Source: Shewanella sp. TC10 (lineage in GTDB: Bacteria; Pseudomonadota; Gammaproteobacteria; Enterobacterales; Shewanellaceae). From it: DNA of 61,965 bases. A program made the position numbers and the translations under genes. The notes under the pieces were generated by a model that did not search any database, was not told the origin of the DNA, and worked only from the letters and a program-made list of their open reading frames with translations. This document shows positions 1 to 9,884 of the stretch, piece by piece. Location of the stretch: the NCBI RefSeq assembly GCF_009663145.1, contig NZ_VKHR01000025.1, forward strand, positions 1 to 61,965, in the 5' to 3' direction. Each line of letters begins with the position of its first letter. The stretch's first letter is position 1.

Positions 1-1306
1 TTCCGATCTGAGATATTTCAGGCTCTGAGGCGATTAAGTTTAAGAACTTTTTCATCGACTCAGCGCCATCGAGCATGCCTTCATCCATGTTGACGTCGAT
101 GATTTGCGCGCCGTTTTCAACTTGCTCGCGCACGACATCGAGCGCTTCTTCAAATTTCTCTTCTTTGATTAAGCGTAAGAACTTAGCTGAACCTGTAACG
201 TTAGCGCGTTCGCCGACGTTCACAAATAATGAGTTGCCATCAATGGTTAGTGGCTCTAATCCTGAAAGGCGACATGCCACTGGAATATCAGGTATCTGAC
301 GAGGCTGGTGATTAATCACTGACTCGCGAATGGTGTTGATATGATCTGGCGTACTACCACAACAACCACCGACAATATTGAGCATGCCCTCGGCGGCCCA
401 ATCTTGAATCACTTCAGCCATTTCTTGTGGGGTTTCATCATAACCACCAAACTCGTTTGGCAGGCCTGCATTAGGGTGAGCAGAGACAAAACATTCTGCA
501 ATACGTGATAATTCTTCAACGTAAGGACGCAGCTCTTTAGGGCCTAATGCACAGTTAAGGCCGATTGAAAGCGGCTTAATGTGGCGCAGTGAGTTATAAA
601 AACCTTCGGTAGTTTGCCCTGTGAGTGTACGGCCTGAGGCATCGGTAATGGTGCCCGATATCATCACAGGTAATCTGTCTCCAAGGGTATCGAAGACTTT
701 TTCAATGGCAAATAATGCGGCTTTTGCATTTAAGGTATCGAAGATGGTTTCGACCATAATGATATCTGCGCCGCCTTCAATTAAGGCGCTGGTGGATTCC
801 ACATACGCATCGACCAGTTCATCAAAGCTGACATTACGAAAGCTTGGGTCGTTTACATCAGGGCTAATTGAACAAGTGCGGTTAGTTGGGCCTAAAACGC
901 CTGCTACATAACGCGGCGTGCCAGTTTGGGCTGCCACTTCATCAGCTGCTTCACGGGCAACACGGGCACCTTCAAGGTTGATCTCTGCTGACAGCGACTG
1001 CATGTCGTAATCAGCCATGGCAATGGTGGTGGCATTAAAGGTATTGGTTTCGATAATGTCGGCGCCAGACAACATGTACTTGGTGTGTATATCTTTAATG
1101 ATTTGGCGTTGGCTCAGTACCAACATGTCGTTGTTACCTTTTACGTCACAATGCCAATCTTTAAAACGCTCACCTCGGTAATCGGCTTCTTCCAATTTAT
1201 AGTCTTGGATCATGGTGCCCATGGCACCATCAAGAATTACAATGCGCTCATTAAGCGTATTTGTAAGTTGTTCAAGAACCTGACTGTAAGAAGTCGACTT
1301 CGTCAT
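1..1306 (-). CDS. metH: Cobalamin-dependent methionine synthase, N-terminal part (runs off window)
   Basis: This gene transfers a methyl group from methyltetrahydrofolate to homocysteine through bound cobalamin. Only the first 435 codons are here. Reading leftwards from the ATG at 1306-1304, the homocysteine-binding barrel shows [11 protein letters not shown] near the start and the zinc-thiolate motifs NCALGP and GGCCG. The pterin-binding domain begins at [16 protein letters not shown] and the frame is open to the window edge. It was found by translating the minus strand, since the open frame has no stop inside the window. Its position head-to-head with the B12 salvage genes makes sense, because MetH is the major B12 user in many gammaproteobacteria. 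No defect is seen. Confidence 0.95.
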   Translation of the reverse strand, partial: MTKSTSYSQVLEQLTNTLNERIVILDGAMGTMIQDYKLEEADYRGERFKDWHCDVKGNNDMLVLSQRQIIKDIHTKYMLSGADIIETNTFNATTIAMADYDMQSLSAEINLEGARVAREAADEVAAQTGTPRYVAGVLGPTNRTCSISPDVNDPSFRNVSFDELVDAYVESTSALIEGGADIIMVETIFDTLNAKAALFAIEKVFDTLGDRLPVMISGTITDASGRTLTGQTTEGFYNSLRHIKPLSIGLNCALGPKELRPYVEELSRIAECFVSAHPNAGLPNEFGGYDETPQEMAEVIQDWAAEGMLNIVGGCCGSTPDHINTIRESVINHQPRQIPDIPVACRLSGLEPLTIDGNSLFVNVGERANVTGSAKFLRLIKEEKFEEALDVVREQVENGAQIIDVNMDEGMLDGAESMKKFLNLIASEPEISQIG

Positions 1307-1711
1307 ATCGGAATACCTTTATTACTTATTAGTTGGTGCTATAGGCCAATTTATTGGGTGATGAAGCAGTGCGATTGAATAAAAATAGCATACCTTTATT
1401 TATCTTATAAAAGGCGGCTATTGTTAAAAAATCCCCGCTGAAATACTCGTCCCAATCTTCATCTTTAATCCTATCTTCTATATGGATGGGATTTTTGTTT
1501 GGACATTTAAACGTATAGACGTCCATAATACGTTTAAATGGATTGTAAGAGCAAGCGCATTACTGAACTAAGCTGGCCGCATTGTTAAATTCACTGTCTT
1601 TGAAATCTCTATAATCAGTGACTGAACATCCACAATCTAGAGACGGAACAAACATATCTTTAGACAAAAAAGTAACCAATCAATAATCGTTTATAAAGGT
1701 GAAAGGGATAA
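1307..1711. promoter_or_regulatory. Divergent metH / cobC intergenic region with 35-bp inverted repeat
   Basis: This 405-base stretch between the divergent metH and cobC genes holds a perfect inverted repeat. The arms are ATTTAAACGTAT (1505-1516) and ATACGTTTAAAT (1528-1539), with an 11-base spacer that contains AGACGTCC, a sequence close to a MetJ met-box octamer. A 65-codon minus-strand frame (1329-1526) also exists but overlaps the repeat, has no clear ribosome site and I do not call it. Nothing else is recognisable. Regulation of metH by this site is an inference. Confidence 0.5.
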
Positions 1712-2560
1712 ATGAAACAAGCCAAACTGATATTACTACGCCATGGTCAATGCGAAGGCGGCAATATTTTGCGGGGAAAAACCGATGTTTCATTAACGCC
1801 GTTTGGCTTGGCGAACATGCAGGCCAGTGTTAAAAAGCTTGGATTGATTAATCAAGCGAACTCCCTGTTAATTTTTAGCTCGCCTTTAATACGATGTAGC
1901 CTATTTGCTGAGGAGTTTGCCGCAGATATCAATCAAGCACGTTTATTCTCTGAAAATAATGATACTCAGTTTGCAGCTTCAGCTAGTTATTCACTTAAAC
2001 AGAAGCAAGAGCAGCAACAGGATAAGAACCTGCCACTGCAAGTTAATTTGCTGCCGCAATTTCAAGAAGTGGACTTTGGTGATTGGGACGGGCAAAGCTT
2101 TGATGCGTTATATCAAAAACATCCGCAAGCGTTAGATCAATACTGGGATAACCCATGGGACAATACGCCACCTAATGGCGAGCCTATGGCAGACTTTGAA
2201 GCGAGAGTGACACAAGGGCTTGCGATGATCACAGCTATGCTAGACAAGCAACTTGAGTCTAGCAAAGCTCAAAGCGAACAAGATAATCCCGCCACCGCAT
2301 TGGTGGTGACTCATGGCGGAGTGATAAGACATATTATCGGTCAAGTGCTCGGGCTTGAACGTTGCAAAGGTTTATATGCGCAATTAGCCATTGATTATGC
2401 AGCCAGTGTGACTATCGATATTTTTTGGCCTGAAAGTCAGGCTAATAACGATGGAGATAGTCTGGTTTCAGTAAAAGCTGATTCCACTAAGGTTAGCGCA
2501 AATAAACAAGCACCTTCTTCTGCGATAAAGCCTGTATACAGATTGAATTGGCCAAGCTAA
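1712..2560 (+). CDS. cobC: Histidine phosphatase family protein, probable alpha-ribazole phosphatase
   Basis: The N-terminus ILLRHGQCEGG carries the RHG phosphohistidine motif of the histidine acid phosphatase/phosphoglycerate mutase superfamily, and VVTHGGVIRH near residue 198 supplies the second catalytic His. The downstream neighbours are all B12 genes, so CobC, which removes the phosphate from alpha-ribazole 5'-phosphate or adenosylcobalamin 5'-phosphate, is the likely role. At 282 residues it is longer than the usual ~200. The extra length is a Gln-rich insertion around residues 85-115 and a Ser/Lys-rich C-terminal tail. The start is preceded by AAAGG. It lies before the riboswitch, so it may be transcribed separately from the main operon. 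Confidence 0.75.
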   Translation: MKQAKLILLRHGQCEGGNILRGKTDVSLTPFGLANMQASVKKLGLINQANSLLIFSSPLIRCSLFAEEFAADINQARLFSENNDTQFAASASYSLKQKQEQQQDKNLPLQVNLLPQFQEVDFGDWDGQSFDALYQKHPQALDQYWDNPWDNTPPNGEPMADFEARVTQGLAMITAMLDKQLESSKAQSEQDNPATALVVTHGGVIRHIIGQVLGLERCKGLYAQLAIDYAASVTIDIFWPESQANNDGDSLVSVKADSTKVSANKQAPSSAIKPVYRLNWPS

Positions 2561-2639
2561 AAGATATTACTGAAAAGCGCTAAAACTCAGCCAGATATGT
2601 CGTACAATGTTGTCACTAAACCAGTTCGATAAGATTGTT

Positions 2640-2860
2640 AGCCTGTGTTCAGGTTATTTATAAAACTAAATAGCGTTAATTTGTTGCAAAAGTTTATCTA
2701 GATTAACTGGCATCAAATGAATAGGGAATCATGGTTCTCATAAGGTAACTTATGATGATTAGCATGAACTGTACCCGCAACTGTAATGTGAAAACACTTT
2801 GCTTAAACAGTGTCGTATTTTCATAAAGTCAGATACCTAGCGCCATTTTCCTTGCTGTTA
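2640..2860 (+). promoter_or_regulatory. Cobalamin (B12) riboswitch
   Basis: The region upstream of btuD holds the conserved blocks of the adenosylcobalamin riboswitch in the right order. These are AGGGAAT (2723-2729), GTACCCGCAACTGTAA (2771-2786) and a B12-box-like AAGTCAGATACCTAGCG (2825-2841). It sits 110-130 bases before the ATG of btuD, so it should repress the whole btuDC-cob operon when B12 is plentiful. The outer boundaries are approximate. Confidence 0.88.
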
Positions 2861-2971
2861 TCAGCGTGATACAACCTGTGCGGGTGACTCAGGCGGAGTG
2901 TGAATGTTATTAATTTTTACCTGTGCTTCATTGCACAAAGCGGCAGTTTTAATGGCTAAGGCTATTAAAAT

Positions 2972-3793
2972 ATGAGCTTAAATCCTGCTTTAGCGTTAAA
3001 CGTTGAACAACTCAGTTGGTCTGTGGATGAAAACCAGATCCTTTCACGAGTCAGTTTTGCCTTATCCCAAGGTGAAATGCTTGGTCTTATTGGTCCAAAC
3101 GGAGCGGGTAAATCTAGCCTGTTACGTTGCTTGTACCGTTATATCACCCCAGACCAAGGCCAAATTAAGCTTTTTGGGCAAAACATGAGTGGCTTAAGCC
3201 AAAAACGGTTAGCGACCAAAGTTGCCGTGGTACAGCAAGAAACTCCTCACTATTTCGAAATGACCACAGAGCAAATCGCCTCAATGGGCTTAACACCGCA
3301 TAAGGGCTTATTTGAAACAGATTCTCTAGCTGATAAGCAGCATGTTGCAGAAGCACTAGATAAAGTCGGTTTGCTACACAAAGCACGACAGCAATATGAG
3401 CAGCTATCAGGTGGCGAAAAACAACGTGCTTTAATCTCCCGCGCTATTGTGCAAAAGCCGCAGTTGTTGATCCTCGATGAACCCACTAACCATTTAGATA
3501 TTCGTTATCAAATACAAATATTAGAACTGGTTAGGCAACTAGGGATCAGCGTTATCGCATCTATTCATGATTTGAACCTTGCTAGTGCAGTATGTGATCG
3601 TTTGTTGTTATTGGATGAAGGGAAATGTATTGCTCAAGGCTTACCTGATGAAGTGCTAACTGAGGCCATTATTGGCGATGTGTTTGACGTGTGTTGTCAG
3701 ATTTCGAAACACCCTCAACATGGTAAACCTTTGATTACCTACTTTTACGGTTATCAAACTGGCCAGCCACATGGTGGGGAGCATGACTCATGA
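2972..3793 (+). CDS. btuD: Vitamin B12 ABC transporter, ATP-binding protein
   Basis: This is the cytoplasmic ATPase of the BtuCDF cobalamin importer, 273 residues. It shows Walker A GPNGAGKS (41-48), the ABC signature LSGGEKQRA (145-153), Walker B LLILDE (165-170) and a D-loop TNHLD. It is the first gene after the cobalamin riboswitch, and its stop overlaps the btuC start in an ATGA. A FecE/HmuV iron-siderophore ATPase would look alike. The riboswitch and the cob neighbours decide for B12. Confidence 0.9.
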   Translation: MSLNPALALNVEQLSWSVDENQILSRVSFALSQGEMLGLIGPNGAGKSSLLRCLYRYITPDQGQIKLFGQNMSGLSQKRLATKVAVVQQETPHYFEMTTEQIASMGLTPHKGLFETDSLADKQHVAEALDKVGLLHKARQQYEQLSGGEKQRALISRAIVQKPQLLILDEPTNHLDIRYQIQILELVRQLGISVIASIHDLNLASAVCDRLLLLDEGKCIAQGLPDEVLTEAIIGDVFDVCCQISKHPQHGKPLITYFYGYQTGQPHGGEHDS

Positions 3794-4911
3794 GTTTAGC
3801 TGCAACTTCATTTAAGTATAAAGCCTTACTGTTTGTAACTGCTTTACTGACGTTAATCACCCCGATTGCAGCAGCGAGTTTTGGCGCCGCCAATATTAGT
3901 TTTGAGCAAGTTATCACCCTATTTAGCTCATCTATTTTTGGTATAGAGCCCTTTGCTTCAAATAATACCAGTGCGATAACTCAGCGTATCGTGTTCGAAC
4001 TTCGCTTACCACGCATTCTGTTGGCCTTTATTGCTGGCGCAGGTTTAGCGTTAGCAGGGAGTGTGTTGCAAACTGTCACGCGAAATCCATTAGCCGATCC
4101 CTATTTATTTGGTATAAGTTCAGGAGCCTCTTTTGGGGCGGTATTAGTATTGAGCTTTTTTGGTAGCCAAGGGCTAGTGCAGCAATGGCTATCGGAGTCT
4201 GGCAGTCATTTAGCTGATGCTTTATTGCGTTCTGGTTGGTTTAGCCATGATGCTTGGTGGTCTTGGTCGTCCCTTAGCTTGCCAATTGGCGCATTTATTG
4301 GCGCTTGTTTTTCAGTGTTATTAGTCTTGTCTTTATCGGGGTTTGGCCGCGCAAGCCAAGTCGAAAGAATGCTGTTATCGGGTGTGGCTACTTCGTTTAT
4401 GTTTGGGGCTCTCACCAGTTTAGTCTTGTATTTTTCTAGCCCGCAAGCGGCGGCTTCAGTGCTGTTTTGGAGCTTAGGTAGCTTTGCTAAAGCAAGTTGG
4501 GATGGACTGGTTATACCTGCCGTTGTTGTATGCAGTAGTATATTGATTATATTAGCTTTTAAACGTCAAGTGGTTGCCATTCAGGCTGGAGATGAAACCG
4601 CCCATTCTCTTGGCGTTAACGTGGCTAAATTGCGCTTGTATATGCTGTTATTGTGCTCGTTAATTACGGCAGTTTTAGTCGCAAGTTGTGGCGGCATTGG
4701 CTTTGTGGGGTTAATGATCCCCCATACCGTTCGGCTACTATTCCCTGGTCATCAGCCCATTTTAATCACCGCACTCGTTGGTGGGCTATTTATGATTTGG
4801 ATAGACGTACTTGCCCGCTGTTTGCTGGCTAATCAAGAGTTACCTGTTGGAATCATTACTGCTGCTATTGGTAGTGTGTTTTTCTTATTTGTTTTACGCC
4901 ATCGTCGATAA
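3790..4911 (+). CDS. btuC: Vitamin B12 ABC transporter, permease
   Basis: This is a FecCD-family inner-membrane permease of 373 residues with about ten hydrophobic segments. The family motifs [20 protein letters not shown] and [18 protein letters not shown] (about residues 73-115) and [12 protein letters not shown] (about 300) are all present. The segment at about residues 125-165 is longer than in E. coli BtuC and rich in Trp and Ser. The start overlaps the btuD stop by four bases (ATGA), indicating translational coupling. Confidence 0.9.
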   Translation: MSLAATSFKYKALLFVTALLTLITPIAAASFGAANISFEQVITLFSSSIFGIEPFASNNTSAITQRIVFELRLPRILLAFIAGAGLALAGSVLQTVTRNPLADPYLFGISSGASFGAVLVLSFFGSQGLVQQWLSESGSHLADALLRSGWFSHDAWWSWSSLSLPIGAFIGACFSVLLVLSLSGFGRASQVERMLLSGVATSFMFGALTSLVLYFSSPQAAASVLFWSLGSFAKASWDGLVIPAVVVCSSILIILAFKRQVVAIQAGDETAHSLGVNVAKLRLYMLLLCSLITAVLVASCGGIGFVGLMIPHTVRLLFPGHQPILITALVGGLFMIWIDVLARCLLANQELPVGIITAAIGSVFFLFVLRHRR

Positions 4912-4933
4912 GACGCTGTTTTGGAGTATAAAA

Positions 4934-5983
4934 ATGTTTGCAGTAGATCCGGTTAACCATCATATCGATGAGCAGATCCAACATAAAATAAACCAAAAAA
5001 CTAAGCCTTTGGGCGCGCTAGGTCTTTTAGAAACCTTGGCAAAGCAAATTGCTCAAGTGCAGTTTGCCAAACAATTTAATGGCAGACATAAATTGTCGAT
5101 TAAAGAACCTGCAATGTTAGTGTTTGCAGGGGATCATGGTATTGCTGCCCACGGGGTGTCTATTGCACCAAGTGAAGTGACTAAACAAATGGTGGCAAAC
5201 TTTGCCACCGGCGGCGCTGCAATTAATGTTTTCTGCCGCCAAATGGGCTTAAACCTTGAAGTGATTGATTGCGGTATGCTCACCCCAAGTGACCATCCAA
5301 GTGTGACTAATCATCGACTCGGCTCAGGCACCCAAGCGATTCATCAAAAGCCTGCAATGACCTTGTTGTCAGTGAAAGATGGCTTTAGCTACGCCAATGA
5401 AGTGGTGCAGCGCCATTATGACTCAGGATGTAATTTAATTGCATTAGGTGAAATGGGCATTGGCAATACCTCATCAGCCGCAGCGGTGATGGCAGGCCTA
5501 TTAAAGCTTGATGTCAAAGACTGTGTTGGCCGCGGAACTGGGATTAATGATGAAGCGTTTGCATTAAAATCTGAATTATTAACTGTGGCGATGAACCTAC
5601 ATCGTAATAATCTTAATGATCCGGTTAATGTTTTGGCTTGTTTGGGCGGCTTTGAAATTGTGCAAATGACCGGGGCTATTTTAGCCGCTGCCGAGAAAAG
5701 AATGCTGGTGGTGATTGATGGCTTTATCGCGACTGCAGCAGCATTAGCAGCTGTAGCACTGCACCCAGATGCCCGAGGTTATTTAATTTTTGCTCATCAA
5801 TCAGATGAGCAAGGCCATGTGAAAATGCTTGAAGCCTTGGATGCAAAACCTATTTTATCTTTAGGGTTAAGACTTGGCGAAGGCACAGGCGCAGCACTGG
5901 CGTTACCGATTATTCAATCAGCAGTTAATTTTTACAATGACATGGCCAGTTTTGAAAATGCTGGTGTGAGCAATGTGGTTTAG
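4934..5983 (+). CDS. cobT: Nicotinate-nucleotide--dimethylbenzimidazole phosphoribosyltransferase
   Basis: CobT makes alpha-ribazole phosphate from nicotinate mononucleotide and the lower-ligand base, for the nucleotide loop of B12. The 349-residue protein shows VFAGDHGI (63-70), [14 protein letters not shown] (171-184) and LGEGTGA, whose Glu316 matches the catalytic Glu of the family. I start at 4934, with TTGGAG eight bases upstream. The frame is open further upstream to 4811, but that would add a hydrophobic stretch that overlaps btuC and is absent from CobT. Confidence 0.93.
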   Translation: MFAVDPVNHHIDEQIQHKINQKTKPLGALGLLETLAKQIAQVQFAKQFNGRHKLSIKEPAMLVFAGDHGIAAHGVSIAPSEVTKQMVANFATGGAAINVFCRQMGLNLEVIDCGMLTPSDHPSVTNHRLGSGTQAIHQKPAMTLLSVKDGFSYANEVVQRHYDSGCNLIALGEMGIGNTSSAAAVMAGLLKLDVKDCVGRGTGINDEAFALKSELLTVAMNLHRNNLNDPVNVLACLGGFEIVQMTGAILAAAEKRMLVVIDGFIATAAALAAVALHPDARGYLIFAHQSDEQGHVKMLEALDAKPILSLGLRLGEGTGAALALPIIQSAVNFYNDMASFENAGVSNVV

Positions 5984-6019
5984 GCTGCTATTAACAATAA
6001 CGCTATCAAGGATTAGAGA

Positions 6020-6832
6020 ATGTCTCAGGGTTCAGATATCGGCTCCTATTTCAATATGGGCTGGTTCAGGAAACAACTAAACTTACTGCTTATCGCAATG
6101 AGTTTTTTTACTCGAATTCCTATTCCTGCATGGGTTGAATTTGATAGCGATAAGCTCAATAAAGCCAGCCGTTACTTTGGCGTTGTCGGAGTCATTGTTG
6201 GCGTGTTGAGTGCTGCGGTATTTTGGCTCAGCCAATTTATATTGCCAAACAGTGTTGCGGTGATCTTAGCGATAATTGCTAGCGTATTAATTACTGGTGG
6301 TTTTCATGAAGACGGCTTAGCGGATACCGCAGATGGTTTTGGTGGTGGCTGGAAAGTTGCTGACAAATTAAAGATCATGAAAGACTCCCGCATTGGCACT
6401 TATGGCACCTTGGCTGTGGGGTTAACCTTACTGTTAAAGTGGCAACTATTGGTTGAAATTGCACTTTATAGTCCACTAAAAGCAGCAATTGCGCTGATTG
6501 TGGCACATTCTTTAAGTCGAGTCGTTGCCGCGAGCATGATTTTCTCTGAGCAATATGTCACTGAAGATGACGGTAGTAAATCTAAGCCGTTAGCGCAGCA
6601 CCAACACATTAATGATTTATTGATTTTATGTCTTAGTGGGTTCGCCGTTTTAGCTTGTTTAAATGGCCTTGTAGCATTTGTGTTGTTGCTGGCATTAGTT
6701 GCGCTTAGACAATTATTGATTTGGGGATTCAATCGTCAAATTGGTGGATACACAGGCGATACCTTAGGTGCGGCTCAACAAATTAGTGAACTCATGTGTT
6801 ACTGCATAATGTTAACCATAGGATTGAATTAA
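6020..6832 (+). CDS. cobS: Adenosylcobinamide-GDP ribazoletransferase
   Basis: CobS is the integral-membrane cobalamin synthase that joins alpha-ribazole(-phosphate) to adenosylcobinamide-GDP. The 270-residue protein begins with the typical FFTRIPIP motif after a short leader and carries GGFHEDGLADTADGFGGGW (about 94-112), the Asp-rich metal-binding segment of the family, followed by DSRIGTYG. Several transmembrane segments follow. The start at 6020 has AAGGATTAG upstream; an internal ATG at 6056 is possible. Its stop overlaps the cobU start (TAATG). Confidence 0.93.
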   Translation: MSQGSDIGSYFNMGWFRKQLNLLLIAMSFFTRIPIPAWVEFDSDKLNKASRYFGVVGVIVGVLSAAVFWLSQFILPNSVAVILAIIASVLITGGFHEDGLADTADGFGGGWKVADKLKIMKDSRIGTYGTLAVGLTLLLKWQLLVEIALYSPLKAAIALIVAHSLSRVVAASMIFSEQYVTEDDGSKSKPLAQHQHINDLLILCLSGFAVLACLNGLVAFVLLLALVALRQLLIWGFNRQIGGYTGDTLGAAQQISELMCYCIMLTIGLN

Positions 6833-7383
6833 TGATCCATCTTGTTTTAGGCGGCGCGCGTTCAGGAAAAAGCCGATATGGAGAGTCACTTGCTCAGCAA
6901 TATGCCGAGCAGGGTGATGCTTGTGTTTATATCGCCACTGCAACCGCCTTAGATGATGAAATGCAGCAACGTATCGCAAGACACCAACAAGACCGTGCAG
7001 ATGCGAACGTGGATTGGACATTAATCGAAACCCCATTAGCGCTGGCATCGACTTTAGTTGAGCAAAGTGGCGAAGATAAGGTTATTTTGGTCGATTGCCT
7101 TACCCTGTATCTAACCAACCATTTAATTGCGAGCGAAGAAACCCACCGTAATGGCGTTGATGATTTGTGGCAACAACAGAAAAAAGCCTTACTTGCTTGC
7201 TTACCTAAGCTTAAAGGAAAAATCATTTTTATCAGTAACGAAGTGGGCTCAGGTATCGTGCCTTTAGGTGAGCTCACTCGTCGATTTGCTGATGAAGCAG
7301 GTTGGCTTAATCAAGCCATCGCAGCCAGAGCAGATAAGGTGAGTTTAGTGGTCGCAGGCATTCCGTTATTGTTAAAAGGTTAG
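6832..7383 (+). CDS. cobU: Bifunctional adenosylcobinamide kinase / adenosylcobinamide-phosphate guanylyltransferase
   Basis: CobU phosphorylates adenosylcobinamide and then transfers GMP to it, which prepares the substrate for CobS. The 183-residue protein starts with the P-loop GGARSGKS (7-14). VDCLTLYLTN and ISNEVGSGIVP are also typical of the family. I choose the ATG at 6832, coupled to the cobS stop (TAATG), because the P-loop should lie within the first residues. An upstream ATG at 6796 would add 12 residues inside cobS. Confidence 0.93.
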   Translation: MIHLVLGGARSGKSRYGESLAQQYAEQGDACVYIATATALDDEMQQRIARHQQDRADANVDWTLIETPLALASTLVEQSGEDKVILVDCLTLYLTNHLIASEETHRNGVDDLWQQQKKALLACLPKLKGKIIFISNEVGSGIVPLGELTRRFADEAGWLNQAIAARADKVSLVVAGIPLLLKG

Positions 7384-7459
7384 TGCTTTACACATCATTT
7401 CATCTCTTCATTATTTCACTGATATACATACAAAAACACGTTAAGGACGATTGGCATTA

Positions 7460-9079
7460 ATGAGCAATCAAGATAGACCTGATGATATTAATAGTGAGCT
7501 TGATTCTGTGCTGGCATTTGCAGAGCAACATCATTATCACGCCGGTAAAGCCAAAACCTTGATGGTTCAGGGCACAACATCAGATGCGGGTAAAAGCACC
7601 TTAGTCGCTGGGTTATGCCGAGTTTTTGCAAGACAAGGTAACAAGGTCGCCCCATTTAAACCGCAAAATATGGCACTCAATAGTGCTGTGACCATCGATG
7701 GTGGCGAAATCGGTCGAGCGCAAGCGTTGCAAGCTGTGGCTTGTAAACTAGAACCCCATACTGACTTTAACCCAGTGTTACTCAAGCCAAGTTCAGACAC
7801 AGGATCGCAAATCATCATTCATGGCAAAGCGTTAACCTCACTTGAGGCGCAAGCGTTTTTCGGGCCAGAAAGTCGTAACTATAAGTCGGTTGCAATGAAC
7901 GCGGTATTGCAGTCGTTTGAACGGCTAACGTCTCAATATGAAATGGTGGTGGTTGAAGGTGCAGGGAGCCCTGCAGAAATTAATCTACGTGAAGGTGATA
8001 TTGCCAATATGGGCTTTGCTGAAGCGGTAGATTGTCCAGTGATTATTATCGCTGACATTGATAAAGGCGGCGTATTTGCCCACTTGGTGGGCACGCTAGC
8101 CCTGCTCAGTGTATCAGAGCAAAACCGCGTAAAAGGGTTTGTAATTAATCGTTTTCGTGGTGATATCAGCCTATTGCAGTCAGGCATTGATTGGCTAGAA
8201 AGTTACACCAATAAGCCTGTTTTAGGTGTTTTACCTTACCTACATGATTTACACCTTGATGCTGAAGATGCGCTGGTGGATACACCGCAAACGGCTAATA
8301 ATAGTCACAACGAGAAACTTAAGGTTTTGGTGTTGGTCTTTCCGCGTATTAGCAATCACACTGACTTTGACCCACTGCGCCTTAATCCTAATGTCGAATT
8401 TAATTATGTCAGTATGCAAACCCAATCTGGCAGTTCAGACTTCCCTAAAGCCGACCTGATCATTTTACCAGGCAGTAAAAATGTTCGCGCCGACTTGAAC
8501 TTTATGCGACAGCAAGGTTGGGATAAGGCGGTTAATCGACATTTACGCTATGGCGGTAAAGTGATTGGCGTATGCGGCGGGTATCAAATGCTAGGTACTG
8601 AAATTAATGACCCTAATGGTATCGAAGATGTGGCTGGTAGCAGCAAAGGCTTAGGTCTCATTGAGATGATAACGGAGCTGACCGAACATAAAACCTTGCA
8701 GCAAGTGCAAGGACAGTTAACGCTGAATGAGCAACAAGCGAGTGTTAACGGTTATGAAATCCATTGTGGCCAAAGTCAGCATGTAGAAGAGCAAACACAA
8801 AGCCTGCCGCTATCTTTGTCTTTTGTGTTTCAGGACGATAAACCAGTGCAAGAAAGGTTTGAAGAAGGTTACTTAACAGCCGACAATCAAATTCTGGGAA
8901 CCTATGTCCACGGACTTTTCGACAGCCCGAGTGCTTGTCAGTTGATATTGACCTGGGCAGGATTAGAGCATGCTCAAACTGTGGATATTAATCAAATTAG
9001 AGAACAACAACTTGAACGATTAGCAGATGTGCTAGAAGCGCATCTAGATATGGAAAAATTAACAGGAAGTCTTGTATGA
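7460..9079 (+). CDS. cobQ: Adenosylcobyric acid synthase (glutamine-hydrolysing)
   Basis: CobQ amidates four side chains of adenosylcobyrinate a,c-diamide. The N-terminal ATPase domain has [10 protein letters not shown] (about residues 39-48) and [14 protein letters not shown]. The C-terminal class I glutamine amidotransferase domain has [10 protein letters not shown] with nucleophile Cys372 and a GTYVHGLFD motif holding the catalytic His. The length, 539 residues, is slightly above the usual ~490-510. AAGGA at 7443-7447 favours the ATG at 7460 over a TTG at 7451. The gene is followed by cobO with an ATGA overlap. A de novo amidase beside salvage genes suggests uptake of incomplete corrinoids such as cobyrinate derivatives, or simply family-wide retention. 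Confidence 0.92.
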   Translation: MSNQDRPDDINSELDSVLAFAEQHHYHAGKAKTLMVQGTTSDAGKSTLVAGLCRVFARQGNKVAPFKPQNMALNSAVTIDGGEIGRAQALQAVACKLEPHTDFNPVLLKPSSDTGSQIIIHGKALTSLEAQAFFGPESRNYKSVAMNAVLQSFERLTSQYEMVVVEGAGSPAEINLREGDIANMGFAEAVDCPVIIIADIDKGGVFAHLVGTLALLSVSEQNRVKGFVINRFRGDISLLQSGIDWLESYTNKPVLGVLPYLHDLHLDAEDALVDTPQTANNSHNEKLKVLVLVFPRISNHTDFDPLRLNPNVEFNYVSMQTQSGSSDFPKADLIILPGSKNVRADLNFMRQQGWDKAVNRHLRYGGKVIGVCGGYQMLGTEINDPNGIEDVAGSSKGLGLIEMITELTEHKTLQQVQGQLTLNEQQASVNGYEIHCGQSQHVEEQTQSLPLSLSFVFQDDKPVQERFEEGYLTADNQILGTYVHGLFDSPSACQLILTWAGLEHAQTVDINQIREQQLERLADVLEAHLDMEKLTGSLV

Positions 9080-9708
9080 CACAGTCAGATGCAGTGAATG
9101 ATACATCAGTGAATGAAACCAAAGCCGAGCGTCATAAAGCGCGCCAACAAAAAGTAAAAGAAGGCGTTGATGCGAAAATTGCCGCAGCCACTAAAGAGAA
9201 AGGCATTTTGCTGGTGCTGACAGGCAATGGTAAAGGCAAATCCACTTCTGGTTTTGGCGCAGTAACCCGTTGTGCAGGCCATGGCCAAAAAGCCGCTGTG
9301 GTACAGTTTATTAAAGGTGGCTGGGAGTGCGGCGAACGTAACTTACTTGAAAAAGTCGGCGTTGAGTTTTTTGTCATGGGTACAGGTTTTACTTGGGAAA
9401 CTCAGGACAGAGAAAAGGACGTTGCCGCAGCCGAGTCTGCTTGGGAAGATGCTGAAAAATTGCTTAAAGATGAGTCGATTAATTTAGTGCTGCTGGATGA
9501 ACTGACTTACATGGTGACCTATAAGTACATTGAGTTAGAGCGTGTTATCGAGGCACTAAATAATCGTCCTAAAATGCAACATGTGATCATTACTGGCCGC
9601 GCTTGTCATAGAGAAATTATCGAACTTGCTGATACGGTATCTGAAGTGCAACCGATAAAACATGCCTTTAATGATGGGATAAAGGCGCAAATCGGTTTTG
9701 ATTATTAG
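9076..9708 (+). CDS. cobO: Corrinoid adenosyltransferase (BtuR/CobO type)
   Basis: This enzyme transfers the 5'-deoxyadenosyl group from ATP to the cobalt of reduced corrinoids. The 210-residue protein has a charged N-terminal helix, the P-loop GNGKGKS (50-56) and [11 protein letters not shown], all hallmarks of the BtuR/CobO/CobP family. It overlaps cobQ by four bases (ATGA) and is the last gene of the riboswitch-controlled operon. A strong terminator follows about 60 bases downstream. Confidence 0.94.
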   Translation: MTQSDAVNDTSVNETKAERHKARQQKVKEGVDAKIAAATKEKGILLVLTGNGKGKSTSGFGAVTRCAGHGQKAAVVQFIKGGWECGERNLLEKVGVEFFVMGTGFTWETQDREKDVAAAESAWEDAEKLLKDESINLVLLDELTYMVTYKYIELERVIEALNNRPKMQHVIITGRACHREIIELADTVSEVQPIKHAFNDGIKAQIGFDY

Positions 9709-9766
9709 CTTTTAATTATTAGCTTTTAATTAGACGAGCTTTGTACTGAACGTCCCTATAGGTAGC

Positions 9767-9802
9767 AAAACCTCTTCTTATGGTTATGAGAAGAGGTTTT
9801 TT
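9767..9802 (+). terminator. Rho-independent terminator of the btu-cob operon
   Basis: The hairpin AACCTCTTCTTA / TATGAGAAGAGGTT is followed by TTTTTT on the plus strand. A short A-run on the other side could also let it serve the convergent LysR gene. Confidence 0.85.
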
Positions 9803-9884
9803 ATGCTTATCATTGCCACAAATACAGACAAATCAAAGAGTCAGTAATTCCAGTGAAGATGCATACCTTATATTGATGCATAAA

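Noticed and set aside
75..1378. Plus-strand ORFs at 75, 621 and 1085
   Set aside because: They are antisense to metH, whose minus-strand frame has clear methionine synthase motifs.
1329..1526. 65-codon minus-strand ORF upstream of metH
   Set aside because: It overlaps the 35-base inverted repeat and the metH promoter region, has no ribosome site and resembles no family; more likely non-coding.
4811..4933. 41-residue extension of cobT inside btuC
   Set aside because: It would add a hydrophobic segment not found in CobT. ATG 4934 has a ribosome site and the family start.
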